Of a stretch of 64,000 nt of DNA, positions 51,303 to 60,757 are shown piece by piece. Location: the NCBI GenBank assembly GCA_021203065.1, contig JAJQBX010000032.1, positions 1 through 64,000 of the forward strand, written 5' to 3'. Made by a program: the position numbers and the translations under genes. The stretch comes from Oscillospiraceae bacterium (GTDB taxonomy: Bacteria; Bacillota; Clostridia; Oscillospirales; Ruminococcaceae). The notes beneath the pieces were generated by a model. The model did no database searches, was not told where the DNA came from, and worked only from the letters and a program-made list of their open reading frames with translations. Within the stretch, counting starts at the first letter, position 1; each line of letters begins with the position of its first letter.

Positions 51303-51806
51303 TCAGTCAGCCTTGTAAGCCTTGACTATCTCGCCGATGTACATGGTGTGGAGATCGTTCTCGGGGTAGTTGCGCTCGAACACAGTCTTATTGACAAACG
51401 AATCGACAGTCAGCTCCTGAGCGTATAGCTTTCTGCAAACCAAAACAAGATTCGCTTCTTCGAACGTGACCGTTCCGTCGGTGAACAGGGGAGTAAGACC
51501 GGTTTCCTTCGGCTTGTCGTGGTCTCTCCCTGAAACACTGCCGCAGAATCCGAGAGCTTTCTTGTAGCCATCAGGGAAGAAAGTAAGGGTGAAGCAGTCG
51601 CTTCCGTCTACAAATTGCTTTGTATATCTCTGAGGTCTTATGTAGCAGGTAGCAACCTCTTTTCCCCAGAGTATCCCGACTCCGCCCCACGAGGCTGTCA
51701 TTGTGTTGAAGCCATTCTCATCACCCGCAGAGATGAGACACCAGTCTTTTCCGATTCTCTCGAACGGGTTGAAAGTGAGTTCGCTTATATTGAATTCTTT
51801 AAGCAT
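51303..51806 (-). CDS. Flavin reductase-like FMN-binding protein
   Basis: A 167-residue split-barrel flavoprotein. WCLISAGDENGFNTMTASWGGVGILWGKEVATCYIRPQRYT is the typical start of the flavin_reductase-like family, followed by FTLTFFPDGYKKALGFCGSVSGRD. It resembles clostridial flavoredoxin-type proteins. ATG 51806 was chosen because AGAAAGG is 9 bases upstream; an ATG three codons earlier overlaps it. Likely binds FMN and transfers electrons; partner unknown. Follows the PRPP synthetase gene by 43 bases on the same strand. Confidence 0.83.
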   Translation of the reverse strand: MLKEFNISELTFNPFERIGKDWCLISAGDENGFNTMTASWGGVGILWGKEVATCYIRPQRYTKQFVDGSDCFTLTFFPDGYKKALGFCGSVSGRDHDKPKETGLTPLFTDGTVTFEEANLVLVCRKLYAQELTVDSFVNKTVFERNYPENDLHTMYIGEIVKAYKAD

Positions 51807-51849
51807 CCAAGTCATCCTTTCTCATGTATTCAAGATACTTTATGCAGGC

Positions 51850-53001
51850 TTACTTTCCTCTATGCTCCTTAAGAAGCGTCTGGATCTTCTCGTGAGGGTC
51901 GATAATGGAGCTTACCGACATGTCGTGGTTGAGAGCGGTGATGAAGTAGGAAACATACTTCGAACAGTCAACTACGTGATACCATTCTCTCTTGAGAAGC
52001 TCATCGGGCGTATATGTCAGGTTCGTTCCGAATACTCCGTCGATAACACCGTCTCTGTAAGCCTTGTCCATCTCGTCAAAGCCCTTTGTGAAGATACAAT
52101 ATGTCGCATAGGTGAAGATTCTCTTGGCGTTTCTCTTCTTGAGGTCATAAGCAACCTCAATCATCGACTTTCCGGAGGAAATGATGTCGTCCGCAATGAA
52201 GATGTCCATTCCGGTAACGTCGTTTCCGAGATACTCATGCGCCTCGATCTTGTTGACGCCGTCTACAACCTGAGAAACGTCTCTGCGTTTGTAGAACATT
52301 CCGAGCGTAACCTGAAGCTCAGAGGAATAGTGCATATTCCGATTCATTCCGCCCTCGTCGGGTGATACAATCATGAAATGCTCCTTGTCGACAATCAGGT
52401 CTGGGAAAGCCTTGAAGAGTGCCTTTAAAGCCTGATACGACGGAACGATGTTGTCAAATCCCATAAGCGGAACGGCATTCATGACTCTTGGGTCGTGAGC
52501 ATCAAAGGTGAGAACATTCTCTACACCGATGTTCTGAAGCTCCTGAAGCATGCATGCGGCGTCGAGGGATTCTCTGCCGTTGCGCCTGTGCTGTCTTCCT
52601 CCATAGAGAAGCGGCATGATAACATTGACTCTGTGCGCCTTTCCTCCTGCGGCTTGAATCAATCGTTTTAAGTCCTGAAAATGGTCATCGGGAGATTTGC
52701 GGTTTTCATAGCCAAAGTACGGGTATGTACAGGAGTAGTTTCCTACATCGCAGACGAAGAAAAGGTCGTAACCTCTGACTGTCTCATAGATGAAGCCTTT
52801 TGCGTCGCCCGACTGGAACCGGGGGCAGCTTGACGGGATAAGGAAAGTATCAACGTCTCTTCCTGCCTGTCTTGCCCATGTCACGAGATAGTCGTTAATC
52901 TTCTCTCCAAGCTCTTTTGCGTTGTCCATTGCGATGATACCGAGTGGAGCAACGCTCAGCTCAGGATTGAAGATCTGCGAGGTCTTTTTTAACATTGTCA
53001 T
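51850..53001 (-). CDS. prs: Ribose-phosphate pyrophosphokinase (PRPP synthetase)
   Basis: A 383-residue protein, longer than the usual 310-320, belonging to the divergent clostridial PRPP synthetases. The MPLLYGGRQHRRNGRESLDA segment matches the ATP-binding region (YxRQDR equivalent), TFDAHDPRV the metal His loop, and FIADDIISSGKSM the PRPP-binding loop. It makes PRPP from ribose-5-phosphate and ATP for nucleotides, His and Trp. GGAGG is 9 bases before the ATG. The length and divergence leave a small chance of a specialised paralog. Confidence 0.88.
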   Translation of the reverse strand: MTMLKKTSQIFNPELSVAPLGIIAMDNAKELGEKINDYLVTWARQAGRDVDTFLIPSSCPRFQSGDAKGFIYETVRGYDLFFVCDVGNYSCTYPYFGYENRKSPDDHFQDLKRLIQAAGGKAHRVNVIMPLLYGGRQHRRNGRESLDAACMLQELQNIGVENVLTFDAHDPRVMNAVPLMGFDNIVPSYQALKALFKAFPDLIVDKEHFMIVSPDEGGMNRNMHYSSELQVTLGMFYKRRDVSQVVDGVNKIEAHEYLGNDVTGMDIFIADDIISSGKSMIEVAYDLKKRNAKRIFTYATYCIFTKGFDEMDKAYRDGVIDGVFGTNLTYTPDELLKREWYHVVDCSKYVSYFITALNHDMSVSSIIDPHEKIQTLLKEHRGK

Positions 53002-53057
53002 TGCATCATGCCTCCATATTGTATTTTGAATAATAGTGTGCCGAAATGCTATATTCC

Positions 53058-53077
53058 AAATCTATAAAGATAGATTT
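53058..53077 (-). other. Short AT-rich hairpin after potD
   Basis: AAATCTAT and ATAGATTT form an 8-bp perfect stem with a 4-base loop directly after the potD stop. It has no T-run beyond the stem, so it is a weak terminator or an mRNA-end stabiliser separating the pot operon from prs. Confidence 0.4.
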
Positions 53078-54313
53078 CTACAGATGATCGGAGTGCTTTT
53101 TTCTTGCCCGCCGGACGTTGACGAACACCGTCGCCGCCAGCATGGCAACAAGGAAAATAGGAACGAGCCATGGATTGGTCCCGTCAATCTTGAGCTGATT
53201 CCAGAGGGTCTGCATCAGTTCGCTCGCCTCGTCGGAGAGATTTACAAACACCTCCGTGTGTTCCGTGAGATATTCATCCGACGGATACTGCAAAGGATTG
53301 TTCTTTACATCATCATCCAAGAGTTCATATGCCGCCTGATTCGGGGTTGAATAGCCGGTGTATTCGCAGTTTGCAAGAGCAACCTCCGCCTCAAGCAGGA
53401 AGTTTATATACATCTCTGCAGCCTCTTTATTCTGCGAGGTGGTCGGAATGCAGATGGCGTCGACAAACTGGTTTGTGCCCTCCTCCGGAATACAGTAGGT
53501 GAGGTCTTCATTCTCTGCCATCATAGTGACTGCATCGCCAGAGTAGTAGGGAGCAATAGCTGCGGAACCGCCCTCCATCTTGTCGAAAATCTCGTCCATT
53601 ACATACGCCTGAACCAGAGATTTCTGTTCTTTAAGAAGAAGTGCCGCCTCCTGAAGCTCAAGCTCGTCCTCGGTATTCTGAGAGTAGCCTAAATAAGTAA
53701 GAGCAATGCCGAAAGCATCTCTGGGGTTATTGAACATAAGAATGTTTCCGGAGTACTTCTCGTCCCAGAGCGACGCCCAAGAGGTTATCTCTTCGTCGAC
53801 CATAGTGGTATTGTAGATGATAACAACCATTCCCCATAGGTAGGGGACGGAGTATTCATTCGTCGGATCATACTCGGGATAGAGAAACGTCTCCATGATG
53901 TTAGAGATATTCGGGATATTGTCAAAGTCAAGCTTCTGGACAAGACCCTCGTCAATCATCTTTGAAACCATGTAGTCGCTCGGAATGATGATGTCATACT
54001 CTGCGCTTCCTGACTGAATCTTTGAGTAAAGAGTCTCGTTGCTTGCAAACGTGGTGTAGTTGACCTCAATTCCGGTGAGAGCTTCAAACGCTTCGTTTAC
54101 GTCGAGCATGTCCGCCTCATTGAGGCACATATACTCGCCCCAGTTGGCGACATTCAGGATTATGTCCTGATCCTTGAATCGGGTGTAATCGTAATCGGAA
54201 AGAAGCTCCTCGTCAAGCTCCGAGTATGCGCCATAGGCGTTCCCGGATGAACATCCGCAGAGTGCGAAAGCAAGGATGAGAAATGACATCAGAATTGCAG
54301 AAAGCTTCTTCAT
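53078..54313 (-). CDS. potD: Polyamine ABC transporter substrate-binding protein (PotD-like)
   Basis: A 411-residue lipoprotein of the PotD/PotF group: lipobox around LCGC (lipidated Cys near 21), then NVANWGEYM, EIVNYTTFASNE-like and DIIIPSDYMVSKM segments of the periplasmic-binding-fold type, and ALTYLGYSQNT. It captures spermidine or putrescine outside the cell. Unusually, the C-terminus has a hydrophobic helix (about 386-402) followed by RRARKKHSDHL, so it would be anchored at both ends. Overlaps potC by 4 bases. Last gene of potABCD. Confidence 0.9.
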   Translation of the reverse strand: MKKLSAILMSFLILAFALCGCSSGNAYGAYSELDEELLSDYDYTRFKDQDIILNVANWGEYMCLNEADMLDVNEAFEALTGIEVNYTTFASNETLYSKIQSGSAEYDIIIPSDYMVSKMIDEGLVQKLDFDNIPNISNIMETFLYPEYDPTNEYSVPYLWGMVVIIYNTTMVDEEITSWASLWDEKYSGNILMFNNPRDAFGIALTYLGYSQNTEDELELQEAALLLKEQKSLVQAYVMDEIFDKMEGGSAAIAPYYSGDAVTMMAENEDLTYCIPEEGTNQFVDAICIPTTSQNKEAAEMYINFLLEAEVALANCEYTGYSTPNQAAYELLDDDVKNNPLQYPSDEYLTEHTEVFVNLSDEASELMQTLWNQLKIDGTNPWLVPIFLVAMLAATVFVNVRRARKKHSDHL

Positions 54314-55140
54314 ACCATGCTCTCCTTCCTCTGAGCGGCACGGAACTGCTCCTGTTCACGCCTCAGCTTGCGGTTGTCGAGTATGTTTTTGGTGATGAGA
54401 ATCACGCAGATAACGAGGAAGATTATCGCTGACAAAGCGTTTATCTCCGGGGAGACCTTCAGTCTTGTCATAGACTCAATTGTGATAGAAAGCGTCTGCA
54501 CATTCGTGCCCGAGGTGAAGTAGCTTACAACGAAGTCGTCAACCGAGTAGGTGACGCTCATCAGGAATCCGGTAAATATTCCCGGCATAATCTCCGGGAT
54601 TACGACTTTAAAGAAAGCCTGCCTCTGGTTACAGCCAAGGTCCTGAGCCGCTTCGACAAGGCTTGGGTTCATTCCCCGAAGCTTCGGAAGAACGCTATAT
54701 ATAACGTAGGGCACATCAAACGAGATATGCGCAAGTATAAGCGAAGCAAATCCGAACTGGAATCCAAAGGAAGTTCTGAAAATCTGGAAGAGAAGCATGA
54801 GGGAAACGCCCATGATGATTTCAGGACTGACAACGGGTATATATGTCAGGTTCATGAAAACGGTTTTCGAATGCTTCTTCATGCTGTTGATGCCAAGAGC
54901 GGCGGTAGTGCCCAAGATTGTTGCGAATATCGACGCCGCAAGGGCAACTATTACCGTGTTCCGAAGAGAAGTGAGTATCGTCTCATTGTGGAACAGCTTG
55001 ACATACCAGTCGAGAGTAAAGCCTGTCCAGTTGGAGCGGGACTTACTGACATTGAATGAGAACACAATCAGAACGAGAATCGGGAGGTACAAAAACAGGT
55101 ACAGTGCATACATGTAGAGCTTTGAGGGTAGCTTTCTCAT
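54310..55140 (-). CDS. potC: Polyamine ABC transporter permease PotC
   Basis: A 276-residue permease with six helices and the cytoplasmic EAA loop LVEAAQDLGCNQRQAFFKVVIPEIMPGI that contacts PotA. The start YMYALYLFLYLPILVLIVFSFN is typical of PotC. Overlaps potB and potD by 4 bases each, so the genes are translationally coupled. Confidence 0.93.
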   Translation of the reverse strand: MRKLPSKLYMYALYLFLYLPILVLIVFSFNVSKSRSNWTGFTLDWYVKLFHNETILTSLRNTVIVALAASIFATILGTTAALGINSMKKHSKTVFMNLTYIPVVSPEIIMGVSLMLLFQIFRTSFGFQFGFASLILAHISFDVPYVIYSVLPKLRGMNPSLVEAAQDLGCNQRQAFFKVVIPEIMPGIFTGFLMSVTYSVDDFVVSYFTSGTNVQTLSITIESMTRLKVSPEINALSAIIFLVICVILITKNILDNRKLRREQEQFRAAQRKESMV

Positions 55141-55946
55141 AGCATAGCCTCCTCTTCCGAGCCGAACTGATTAAAGAGGCTCATCAGGAATATAACAACT
55201 ATCATAAGAACCAACGCCATCGCCGAGCCGAGGTGAGGATTATACGAAGTCCCCAAAAACTGCGATTCGATTATGTCGCCGATGAGGTCGTTCGTTCCGC
55301 CGCCAAGCATTCTTGAGATGACGAATGTCGAAACACTCGGAATGAATACCGCTATAATGCCGGAATTGATTCCGGGCATAGAAAGGGGAAGAATAACCCT
55401 TCTTACGAGGTTGAAGTTGTTTGATCCCAAGTCCCTTGCCGCTTCGATAACGCTTGAGTCGATCTTGACCATCACAGAATAGAGGGGCAGAATCATGAAA
55501 GGAAGGTAGTTATATACCATACCCAAGATAACAGCACCGCCATTATTGATAAGGTTCAACGGACCAATTCCGAACAGCCCCAAAAACTTGTTTATAAGAC
55601 CGTTTGATTCGAGAAGCGTCATCCATGCGTAGGTTCTTAAGATGAAGTTTGTCCACATAGGGACCATTATTAAAACTATAAGCGAGGACTGATTGAACGA
55701 CTTTGCCCGGGATATGATATATGCCGCAGGAAAAGCCAGAACAAGGCAGATAACCGTTGCGATTATGGCGAAGAGTATAGAGCGGAATAAAACCGCCATA
55801 TAGTCTGACATATCGAACAGGTTCTGAAGCGTAAAGCCTCCGTCAGAATCGGTAAGAGCGAATCCGATTACAAGTCCCAAAGGAATTATCGTAAAGACGA
55901 GAACCCATACAGCGTATGGTACGGCGAAAACCTTAGATACTTTCAC
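55137..55946 (-). CDS. potB: Polyamine ABC transporter permease PotB
   Basis: A 269-residue permease with six helices and the EAA loop VIEAARDLGSNNFNLVRRVILPLSMPGI. It forms the channel with PotC. Begins 4 bases after potA and overlaps potC by 4 bases. Confidence 0.93.
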   Translation of the reverse strand: MKVSKVFAVPYAVWVLVFTIIPLGLVIGFALTDSDGGFTLQNLFDMSDYMAVLFRSILFAIIATVICLVLAFPAAYIISRAKSFNQSSLIVLIMVPMWTNFILRTYAWMTLLESNGLINKFLGLFGIGPLNLINNGGAVILGMVYNYLPFMILPLYSVMVKIDSSVIEAARDLGSNNFNLVRRVILPLSMPGINSGIIAVFIPSVSTFVISRMLGGGTNDLIGDIIESQFLGTSYNPHLGSAMALVLMIVVIFLMSLFNQFGSEEEAML

Positions 55947-55950
55947 CGGT

Positions 55951-56994
55951 TTACGCCTCCGACTTGTGCATGATATGTATATCCATAGGAGTTACATTCA
56001 TGCCGATAATCGCTCCTGCCTCCTCGCTCTGAGTGGAGTGTATTTTCCATTTGTAGCCGAGAGCATCAACGCCTATCTCGTAGTGAACGCCCTTGAAGAT
56101 ACAGCTTTCAACTACTCCAACGATAGCTCCCTGATACTGCGGAACAACCTTGATGTCTTCCGGTCTTATGACAACGTCAACAAGCTCGTCGGAACCGAAT
56201 CCCTGATCAACGCAGGAGAATTCCTTGCCGGCAAACTCAACCAGAAAGTCACGTCTCATTATTCCGTCAATGATGTTTGATTCGCCGATAAAGTCGGCAA
56301 CAAAGGCATTTGCAGGCTCATTATATATGTCCTGCGGCGTGCCAATCTGCTGAATGCATCCGTCTCTCATTACAACAACCGTGTCAGACATGGTAAGAGC
56401 TTCCTCCTGATCATGCGTGACATAAATAAATGTAATTTCAAGGTCCCTTTGCATTCTTTTAAGCTCAATCTGCATCTCTTTTCTGAGCTTGAGATCGAGT
56501 GCGCCGAGAGGTTCGTCAAGTAGTAAAACCTTAGGGCGATTTACGAGAGCTCTGGCAATTGCAATTCTTTGCTGCTGTCCGCCGGAAAGAGAATTCACCG
56601 AGCGTTTCTCAAAGCCTTGCATATTCACAAGCTCAAGCATCTCTCCGACACGCAAAGCAATTTCTTTCTCAGGGAGCTTTTTGATCCTGAGACCGAAAGC
56701 AATGTTGTCGTAGATATTCAAATGGGGGAAAAGCGCGTACTTCTGGAAGACAGTGTTGACCTCACGCTTGTGGGGTGGGAGGTTGTTAATCTTCACGCCG
56801 TTAAAAAATAGCTCACCGCTTGCCATTTCGGCAAAGCCACCGATGATCCTGAGCGTTGTGGTCTTTCCACAGCCCGACGGACCCAAGAGTGTTACGAATT
56901 GCTTGTCCACTATGTCGAGGTTGATGCTCTTGAGCACCTGAATCCCGTCATACTCGACAACAGCATTTCGTATGCTGATGATAGTATTTTTCAA
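55951..56994 (-). CDS. potA: Polyamine ABC transporter ATP-binding protein PotA
   Basis: A 347-residue importer ATPase: Walker [10 protein letters not shown], signature LSGGQQQR, Walker [13 protein letters not shown]-loop YVTHDQEEA, then a C-terminal TOBE-type regulatory domain (about 270-345). It starts with TTG; AAGGAGA is about 13 bases upstream, a long spacing, which together with TTG suggests low translation of the first gene. No ATG alternative is in frame nearby. Confidence 0.93.
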   Translation of the reverse strand: MKNTIISIRNAVVEYDGIQVLKSINLDIVDKQFVTLLGPSGCGKTTTLRIIGGFAEMASGELFFNGVKINNLPPHKREVNTVFQKYALFPHLNIYDNIAFGLRIKKLPEKEIALRVGEMLELVNMQGFEKRSVNSLSGGQQQRIAIARALVNRPKVLLLDEPLGALDLKLRKEMQIELKRMQRDLEITFIYVTHDQEEALTMSDTVVVMRDGCIQQIGTPQDIYNEPANAFVADFIGESNIIDGIMRRDFLVEFAGKEFSCVDQGFGSDELVDVVIRPEDIKVVPQYQGAIVGVVESCIFKGVHYEIGVDALGYKWKIHSTQSEEAGAIIGMNVTPMDIHIMHKSEA

Positions 56995-57062
56995 TTACAA
57001 TCTTTGTCTCCTTGTTTTAAACAATTTTTTCGGCAGCATGATACCCCATAATGCCACTTTTC

Positions 57063-57091
57063 ATTATATAGCAAATTCAGCCCTTTTACAA
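57063..57091 (-). promoter_or_regulatory. Promoter of the potABCD operon
   Basis: Minus strand TTGTAA (57086-57091), 17 bases, TATAAT (57063-57068). The leader to potA is about 60 bases. The rest of the 315-base gap (56995-57309) is AT-rich with a short GGAT/ATCC repeat near 57126-57140 and no recognised riboswitch. Confidence 0.7.
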
Positions 57092-57209
57092 TAATAAAAT
57101 TATAAATATTCCCGATATTTTGATAGGATTTTTTTATCCTTTTTTCGCTCCCATCGTCCCATGACGCCTGAAAACCAAAAAAATCTTTCCGGTCTCGCAA
57201 AAATAGGCA

Positions 57210-57238
57210 TTGAATTACGTAGGGAAATGTTATATAAT
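57210..57238 (+). promoter_or_regulatory. Promoter of the murD operon
   Basis: TTGAAT (57210-57215), 17 bases, TATAAT (57233-57238). It excludes the longer reading-frame start at 57253 as a likely start, since the transcript would begin only a few bases before. Confidence 0.75.
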
Positions 57239-57309
57239 ATTGTAGGCTGAAAATGTATTGTGACGAATTGCGCTCAGCCATTGCAAACGAAATCGAAAGG
57301 CGTGAATTT

Positions 57310-58704
57310 ATGAACAAGACACAGAGATTTTTTGATTCTCTTAAAGATATGAGAGTTGCCTTTATCGGAACAGGCGTAAGCCACACCGAGCTTATAAGGC
57401 TTTTCCTCTCAAAAGGCATAGATGTAACCGTTTTAGACAAGAAGACCAAAGACCAGTACGACCCTGATCTCTACAGCGAGTTCTCCGGAAAAGGAGTAAA
57501 GTTTGTCTTGGGCGAAAGCTATTTGGACAGTCTTACCGACTACGATGTTGTCTACAGAACCCCGGGAATGTACTATAACAACCCGAAGCTTATGGAGGCA
57601 AGACAGGCAGGAGTCATAGTAACCAGCGAAATGGAGTCGTTCTTCGAGCTCTGCCCGTGCAAGATTTATGCGGTCACCGGCTCAGACGGTAAGACCACCA
57701 CAACGACAATTATATCAGAATTCCTGAAAGCAGAGGGCTACAAGGTCTGGCTCGGCGGAAATATCGGCAAGGCTTTGCTTCCAAGAATCGAGAGCATTTC
57801 CGAAACCGATTTTGCGGTGGTTGAGCTTTCAAGCTTTCAGCTTATCTCGATGCGCCAGTCTCCCGACGTAGCGGTTATAACGAACATATCCCCGAACCAT
57901 CTCGACGTTCACGGAACGATGGATGAGTATATCTCGGCAAAGTGCAATATCCTTGATCACCAGAGCGCATTTTCAAAGGCTGTCCTGAATCAGGACAACG
58001 CTGAAACCGTGAAGCTTGGCTCGCATGTAAGAGGAAATCTTGTAGGCTTTTCAAGACTTTCTCCTGTAAAGGTCGGAGCTTATCTGAACTCAGACAGAGT
58101 CCTTTGCTACTGCGACGGCAGAAAGACTGTCAAGATAATCCCTGCAGAGAGAATCAAGCTCCCCGGAGAGCATAATATCGAAAACTATTTGGCGGCAATC
58201 AGTGCCGTCTGGGGCGACGTTTCTGTCGACTCCATCTGCCGTGTTGCACGTCATTTCGGCGGAGTTGAGCATCGTATAGAGTTCGTCCGTGAACTCGACG
58301 GAGTCAAGTACTATAACGACTCGATAGCATCAAGTCCCACAAGAGTTATAGCCGGTCTCAAGGCTTTCGGAACAAAGATAATAGTGATAGCCGGTGGCTA
58401 TGATAAGAAGATTCCTTTCGAGCCTCTTGCAGAGCCGGTCAACAGGTATGTCAAGACCCTTGTTCTCATGGGTCAGACTGCGCCGAAGATCGAGAAAGCC
58501 GTCACTGACACCCCGTTCTATAATCCGGATGAGCTTACAATTCTCCACGCTTCCGGAATGGAAGAGGCGGTCGAGCTTGCAAGAAAGAGTGCAACAGCGG
58601 GTGACATAATAACCCTTTCTCCCGCATGCGCTTCGTTTGACATGTATCCTAACTTCGAGGTTCGTGGCAAACACTTCAAGTCAATAGTGAGCGGGCTCAA
58701 GTAA
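57310..58704 (+). CDS. murD: UDP-N-acetylmuramoyl-L-alanine--D-glutamate ligase
   Basis: A 464-residue Mur ligase. An N-terminal UDP-binding domain (MRVAFIGTGVSHTELIRLFL), ATP loop GSDGKTTTT, NISPNHLDVHGTMDEY and the C-terminal NDSIASSPTRVIAGL are MurD signatures. It adds D-Glu to UDP-MurNAc-L-Ala in the cytosol. ATG 57310 has AAAGGCG 8 bases ahead. First gene of a run of seven plus-strand genes. Confidence 0.94.
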   Translation: MNKTQRFFDSLKDMRVAFIGTGVSHTELIRLFLSKGIDVTVLDKKTKDQYDPDLYSEFSGKGVKFVLGESYLDSLTDYDVVYRTPGMYYNNPKLMEARQAGVIVTSEMESFFELCPCKIYAVTGSDGKTTTTTIISEFLKAEGYKVWLGGNIGKALLPRIESISETDFAVVELSSFQLISMRQSPDVAVITNISPNHLDVHGTMDEYISAKCNILDHQSAFSKAVLNQDNAETVKLGSHVRGNLVGFSRLSPVKVGAYLNSDRVLCYCDGRKTVKIIPAERIKLPGEHNIENYLAAISAVWGDVSVDSICRVARHFGGVEHRIEFVRELDGVKYYNDSIASSPTRVIAGLKAFGTKIIVIAGGYDKKIPFEPLAEPVNRYVKTLVLMGQTAPKIEKAVTDTPFYNPDELTILHASGMEEAVELARKSATAGDIITLSPACASFDMYPNFEVRGKHFKSIVSGLK

Positions 58705-59477
58705 TGATAAGACGTATAGACAGCTTTGACAACGCAAAGCTTCTTCTCAGAGATTCCCACTATTCGAGAATAATTCTGTCGCACATTCTGACTTATGGAA
58801 CAGAATACGACTTCTGCGAATTCTATGAACTTCTGAAAGGCAATAAGCGTGTCGGGATATTCGCCTCGCTTAACAGCTCACTGACGGTGGACCTACTTGA
58901 TGATGCCCACAGCTCATCCGGCTGTATAAGGGAGACTGCGGAGTTCATCCGCTTCAAATACCCGATGTTCGTTGAGATGCCGGAGGTGCTCATCCCAAGA
59001 AGAGGCTTAAGCGAGTATCGCAAGGAAAAGAGATACTTTTTCTCGGTGCCGGTAGCGGAAGAATCTATTGAATATGGAGAGCTCTTGCGTGAACTTCCAT
59101 ATGAAAAAGCCTTTGAAACGGCGTTCTCAGGTCAGGATGCAAACTACGGCTTGTGGCTTACAGACACAGTAAGGCGTGTGCAGAGGGGAATAGTCAGAAT
59201 TTATGGCTACCGCTCGTCAGTTCTGACTGTCAAGTGCCATAGCTACGGCAGAGCGTACTTAGCTGATATAGCTACTCCCGAGGAAGACAGGGGAAAAGGC
59301 TACGCAAGCGTGCTTATAAAACTCGTTTCTAAGGAGCTGAAAAAAGAGGGAATCGACTGCTATCTCGCCTCCGACGAATCGATGAAAGATTTTTACCTTC
59401 GCCTTGGCTGTACCCTGCTCGGCGAGGATTATATACTAAAACTGAAGGAAAGAAAAGATTATGAAGAACTTGTTTAA
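58704..59477 (+). CDS. GNAT-family N-acetyltransferase with N-terminal extension
   Basis: A 257-residue protein. The C-terminal third is a GNAT domain with the acetyl-CoA loop DIATPEEDRGKGYASVLIKLVSKEL (about 190-214) and DFYLRLGCTLLGED. The first 150 residues (DNAKLLLRDSHYSRIILSHILTYG) resemble a second, degenerate GNAT-like half. It starts within the murD stop (TAATG) and overlaps the next gene by 17 bases. Acyl acceptor unknown. Confidence 0.78.
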   Translation: MIRRIDSFDNAKLLLRDSHYSRIILSHILTYGTEYDFCEFYELLKGNKRVGIFASLNSSLTVDLLDDAHSSSGCIRETAEFIRFKYPMFVEMPEVLIPRRGLSEYRKEKRYFFSVPVAEESIEYGELLRELPYEKAFETAFSGQDANYGLWLTDTVRRVQRGIVRIYGYRSSVLTVKCHSYGRAYLADIATPEEDRGKGYASVLIKLVSKELKKEGIDCYLASDESMKDFYLRLGCTLLGEDYILKLKERKDYEELV

Positions 59478-60732
59478 TATCGACGAAAGAATTCTTAAGC
59501 TTGCCGACGAGGCTGAAGCTCAGTGCTCAGAGGCATTCGATAGGATCGACAAAATCGCAGAATATAACGGCATGAAAGTACTTTCTGCGTTCATTAAAAA
59601 TAATGTAAGCGAGACTTGCCTCCACGGCACTACCGGCTATGGTTATGATGACCTCGGCAGGGATACCCTCGATAAGGTCTATGCAACGGCTTTCGGCTGC
59701 GAGGACGCACTTGTAAGGCACACAATAGTTAATGGCACTCACGCTCTTTCAACTGCACTATTTGGAGTCTTAAGACCGGGCGACAAGCTTCTGATGCTCT
59801 GCGGCGCACCGTATGACACCCTCGAAGAGGTCATCGGCAAGCGTGGTGAAAAGGGAAACGGCTCGCTTATGGACTACGGAATAGAGTATGAGGAAATCGA
59901 GCTTCTCGATAACGGCATGCCCGACCTCGATGCCATCACAGAAAAAGTCAAAACCGCCACAGTCGCCTATATCCAGCGTTCAAGGGGCTACTCAACAAGA
60001 CCCTCCTATACTATTGCGGATATTGAGAAGATGGTTGCCGCTGTCAGAAAGGGCAACCCTGACGCAATAATCATGGTCGACAACTGCTATGGTGAGTTTG
60101 TCGATACCAAAGAACCTACAGAAGTAGGTGCAGACCTCATAATGGGTTCTTTGATCAAGAACCCCGGTGGCGGAATTGCCTCTACCGGAGGATATATAGC
60201 AGGAAGAAAAGACCTTATAGAGAAATGCGCCTACCGTCTGACAGTAGTCGGAATGGGAAAAGAAGTAGGAGCAAGCCTACATCAGAATAGAGAAATGTAC
60301 TTAGGCTTCTTCTTAGCTCCCGAGGCTACAGCCGCAGCCGTCAAGACCTCCGAATTTGCATGTGCACTTTTGGGACTTTTGGGCTATGAATCCCTCCCGA
60401 AGCAGGGAGAGCCGAGAGCTGATATAATCGCTTCAATACTACTTAAAAACGAGAAAACTCTCACATCATTTATAAAAGGCGTCCAGAAAGGCGCACCTAT
60501 TGACAGCTATGTCGTTCCCGAAGCCATCCCCACTCCCGGCTATGAAAGCCCGGTAATAATGGCTGCAGGAGCATTCACAATGGGAGCATCGATAGAATTT
60601 TCCGCTGATGCCCCGATAAGAGAGCCCTATGCCGCATGGCTTCAGGGCGGAATCACATACCCAACCGGAAAAGCAGGAATCCTCATAGCCGTTCAGAATA
60701 TGCTTGAAGACGGCGAGATAAAATTAGACTGA
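59461..60732 (+). CDS. Methionine gamma-lyase family / aluminum resistance-like PLP protein
   Basis: A 423-residue PLP fold-type I protein of the PF06838 family, labelled both methionine gamma-lyase family and aluminum resistance protein. HGTTGYGYDDLGRDTLDKVYA, the VNGTHALSTALFG cofactor region, IMVDNCYGEFV and the Lys-bearing GSLIKNPGGGIA loop are diagnostic. It is often located in Firmicutes gene clusters with cell-wall or nucleoid genes; the reaction is not established. Begins inside the GNAT gene with AAGGAAAG upstream. Confidence 0.88.
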   Translation: MKNLFNIDERILKLADEAEAQCSEAFDRIDKIAEYNGMKVLSAFIKNNVSETCLHGTTGYGYDDLGRDTLDKVYATAFGCEDALVRHTIVNGTHALSTALFGVLRPGDKLLMLCGAPYDTLEEVIGKRGEKGNGSLMDYGIEYEEIELLDNGMPDLDAITEKVKTATVAYIQRSRGYSTRPSYTIADIEKMVAAVRKGNPDAIIMVDNCYGEFVDTKEPTEVGADLIMGSLIKNPGGGIASTGGYIAGRKDLIEKCAYRLTVVGMGKEVGASLHQNREMYLGFFLAPEATAAAVKTSEFACALLGLLGYESLPKQGEPRADIIASILLKNEKTLTSFIKGVQKGAPIDSYVVPEAIPTPGYESPVIMAAGAFTMGASIEFSADAPIREPYAAWLQGGITYPTGKAGILIAVQNMLEDGEIKLD

Positions 60733-60757
60733 CGTCATAACGAGAAAGGAGACCTAT

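Noticed and set aside
56995-57309. Riboswitch in the pot/murD intergenic region
   Set aside because: Only two back-to-back promoters and AT-rich sequence are visible; no conserved riboswitch core was recognised.
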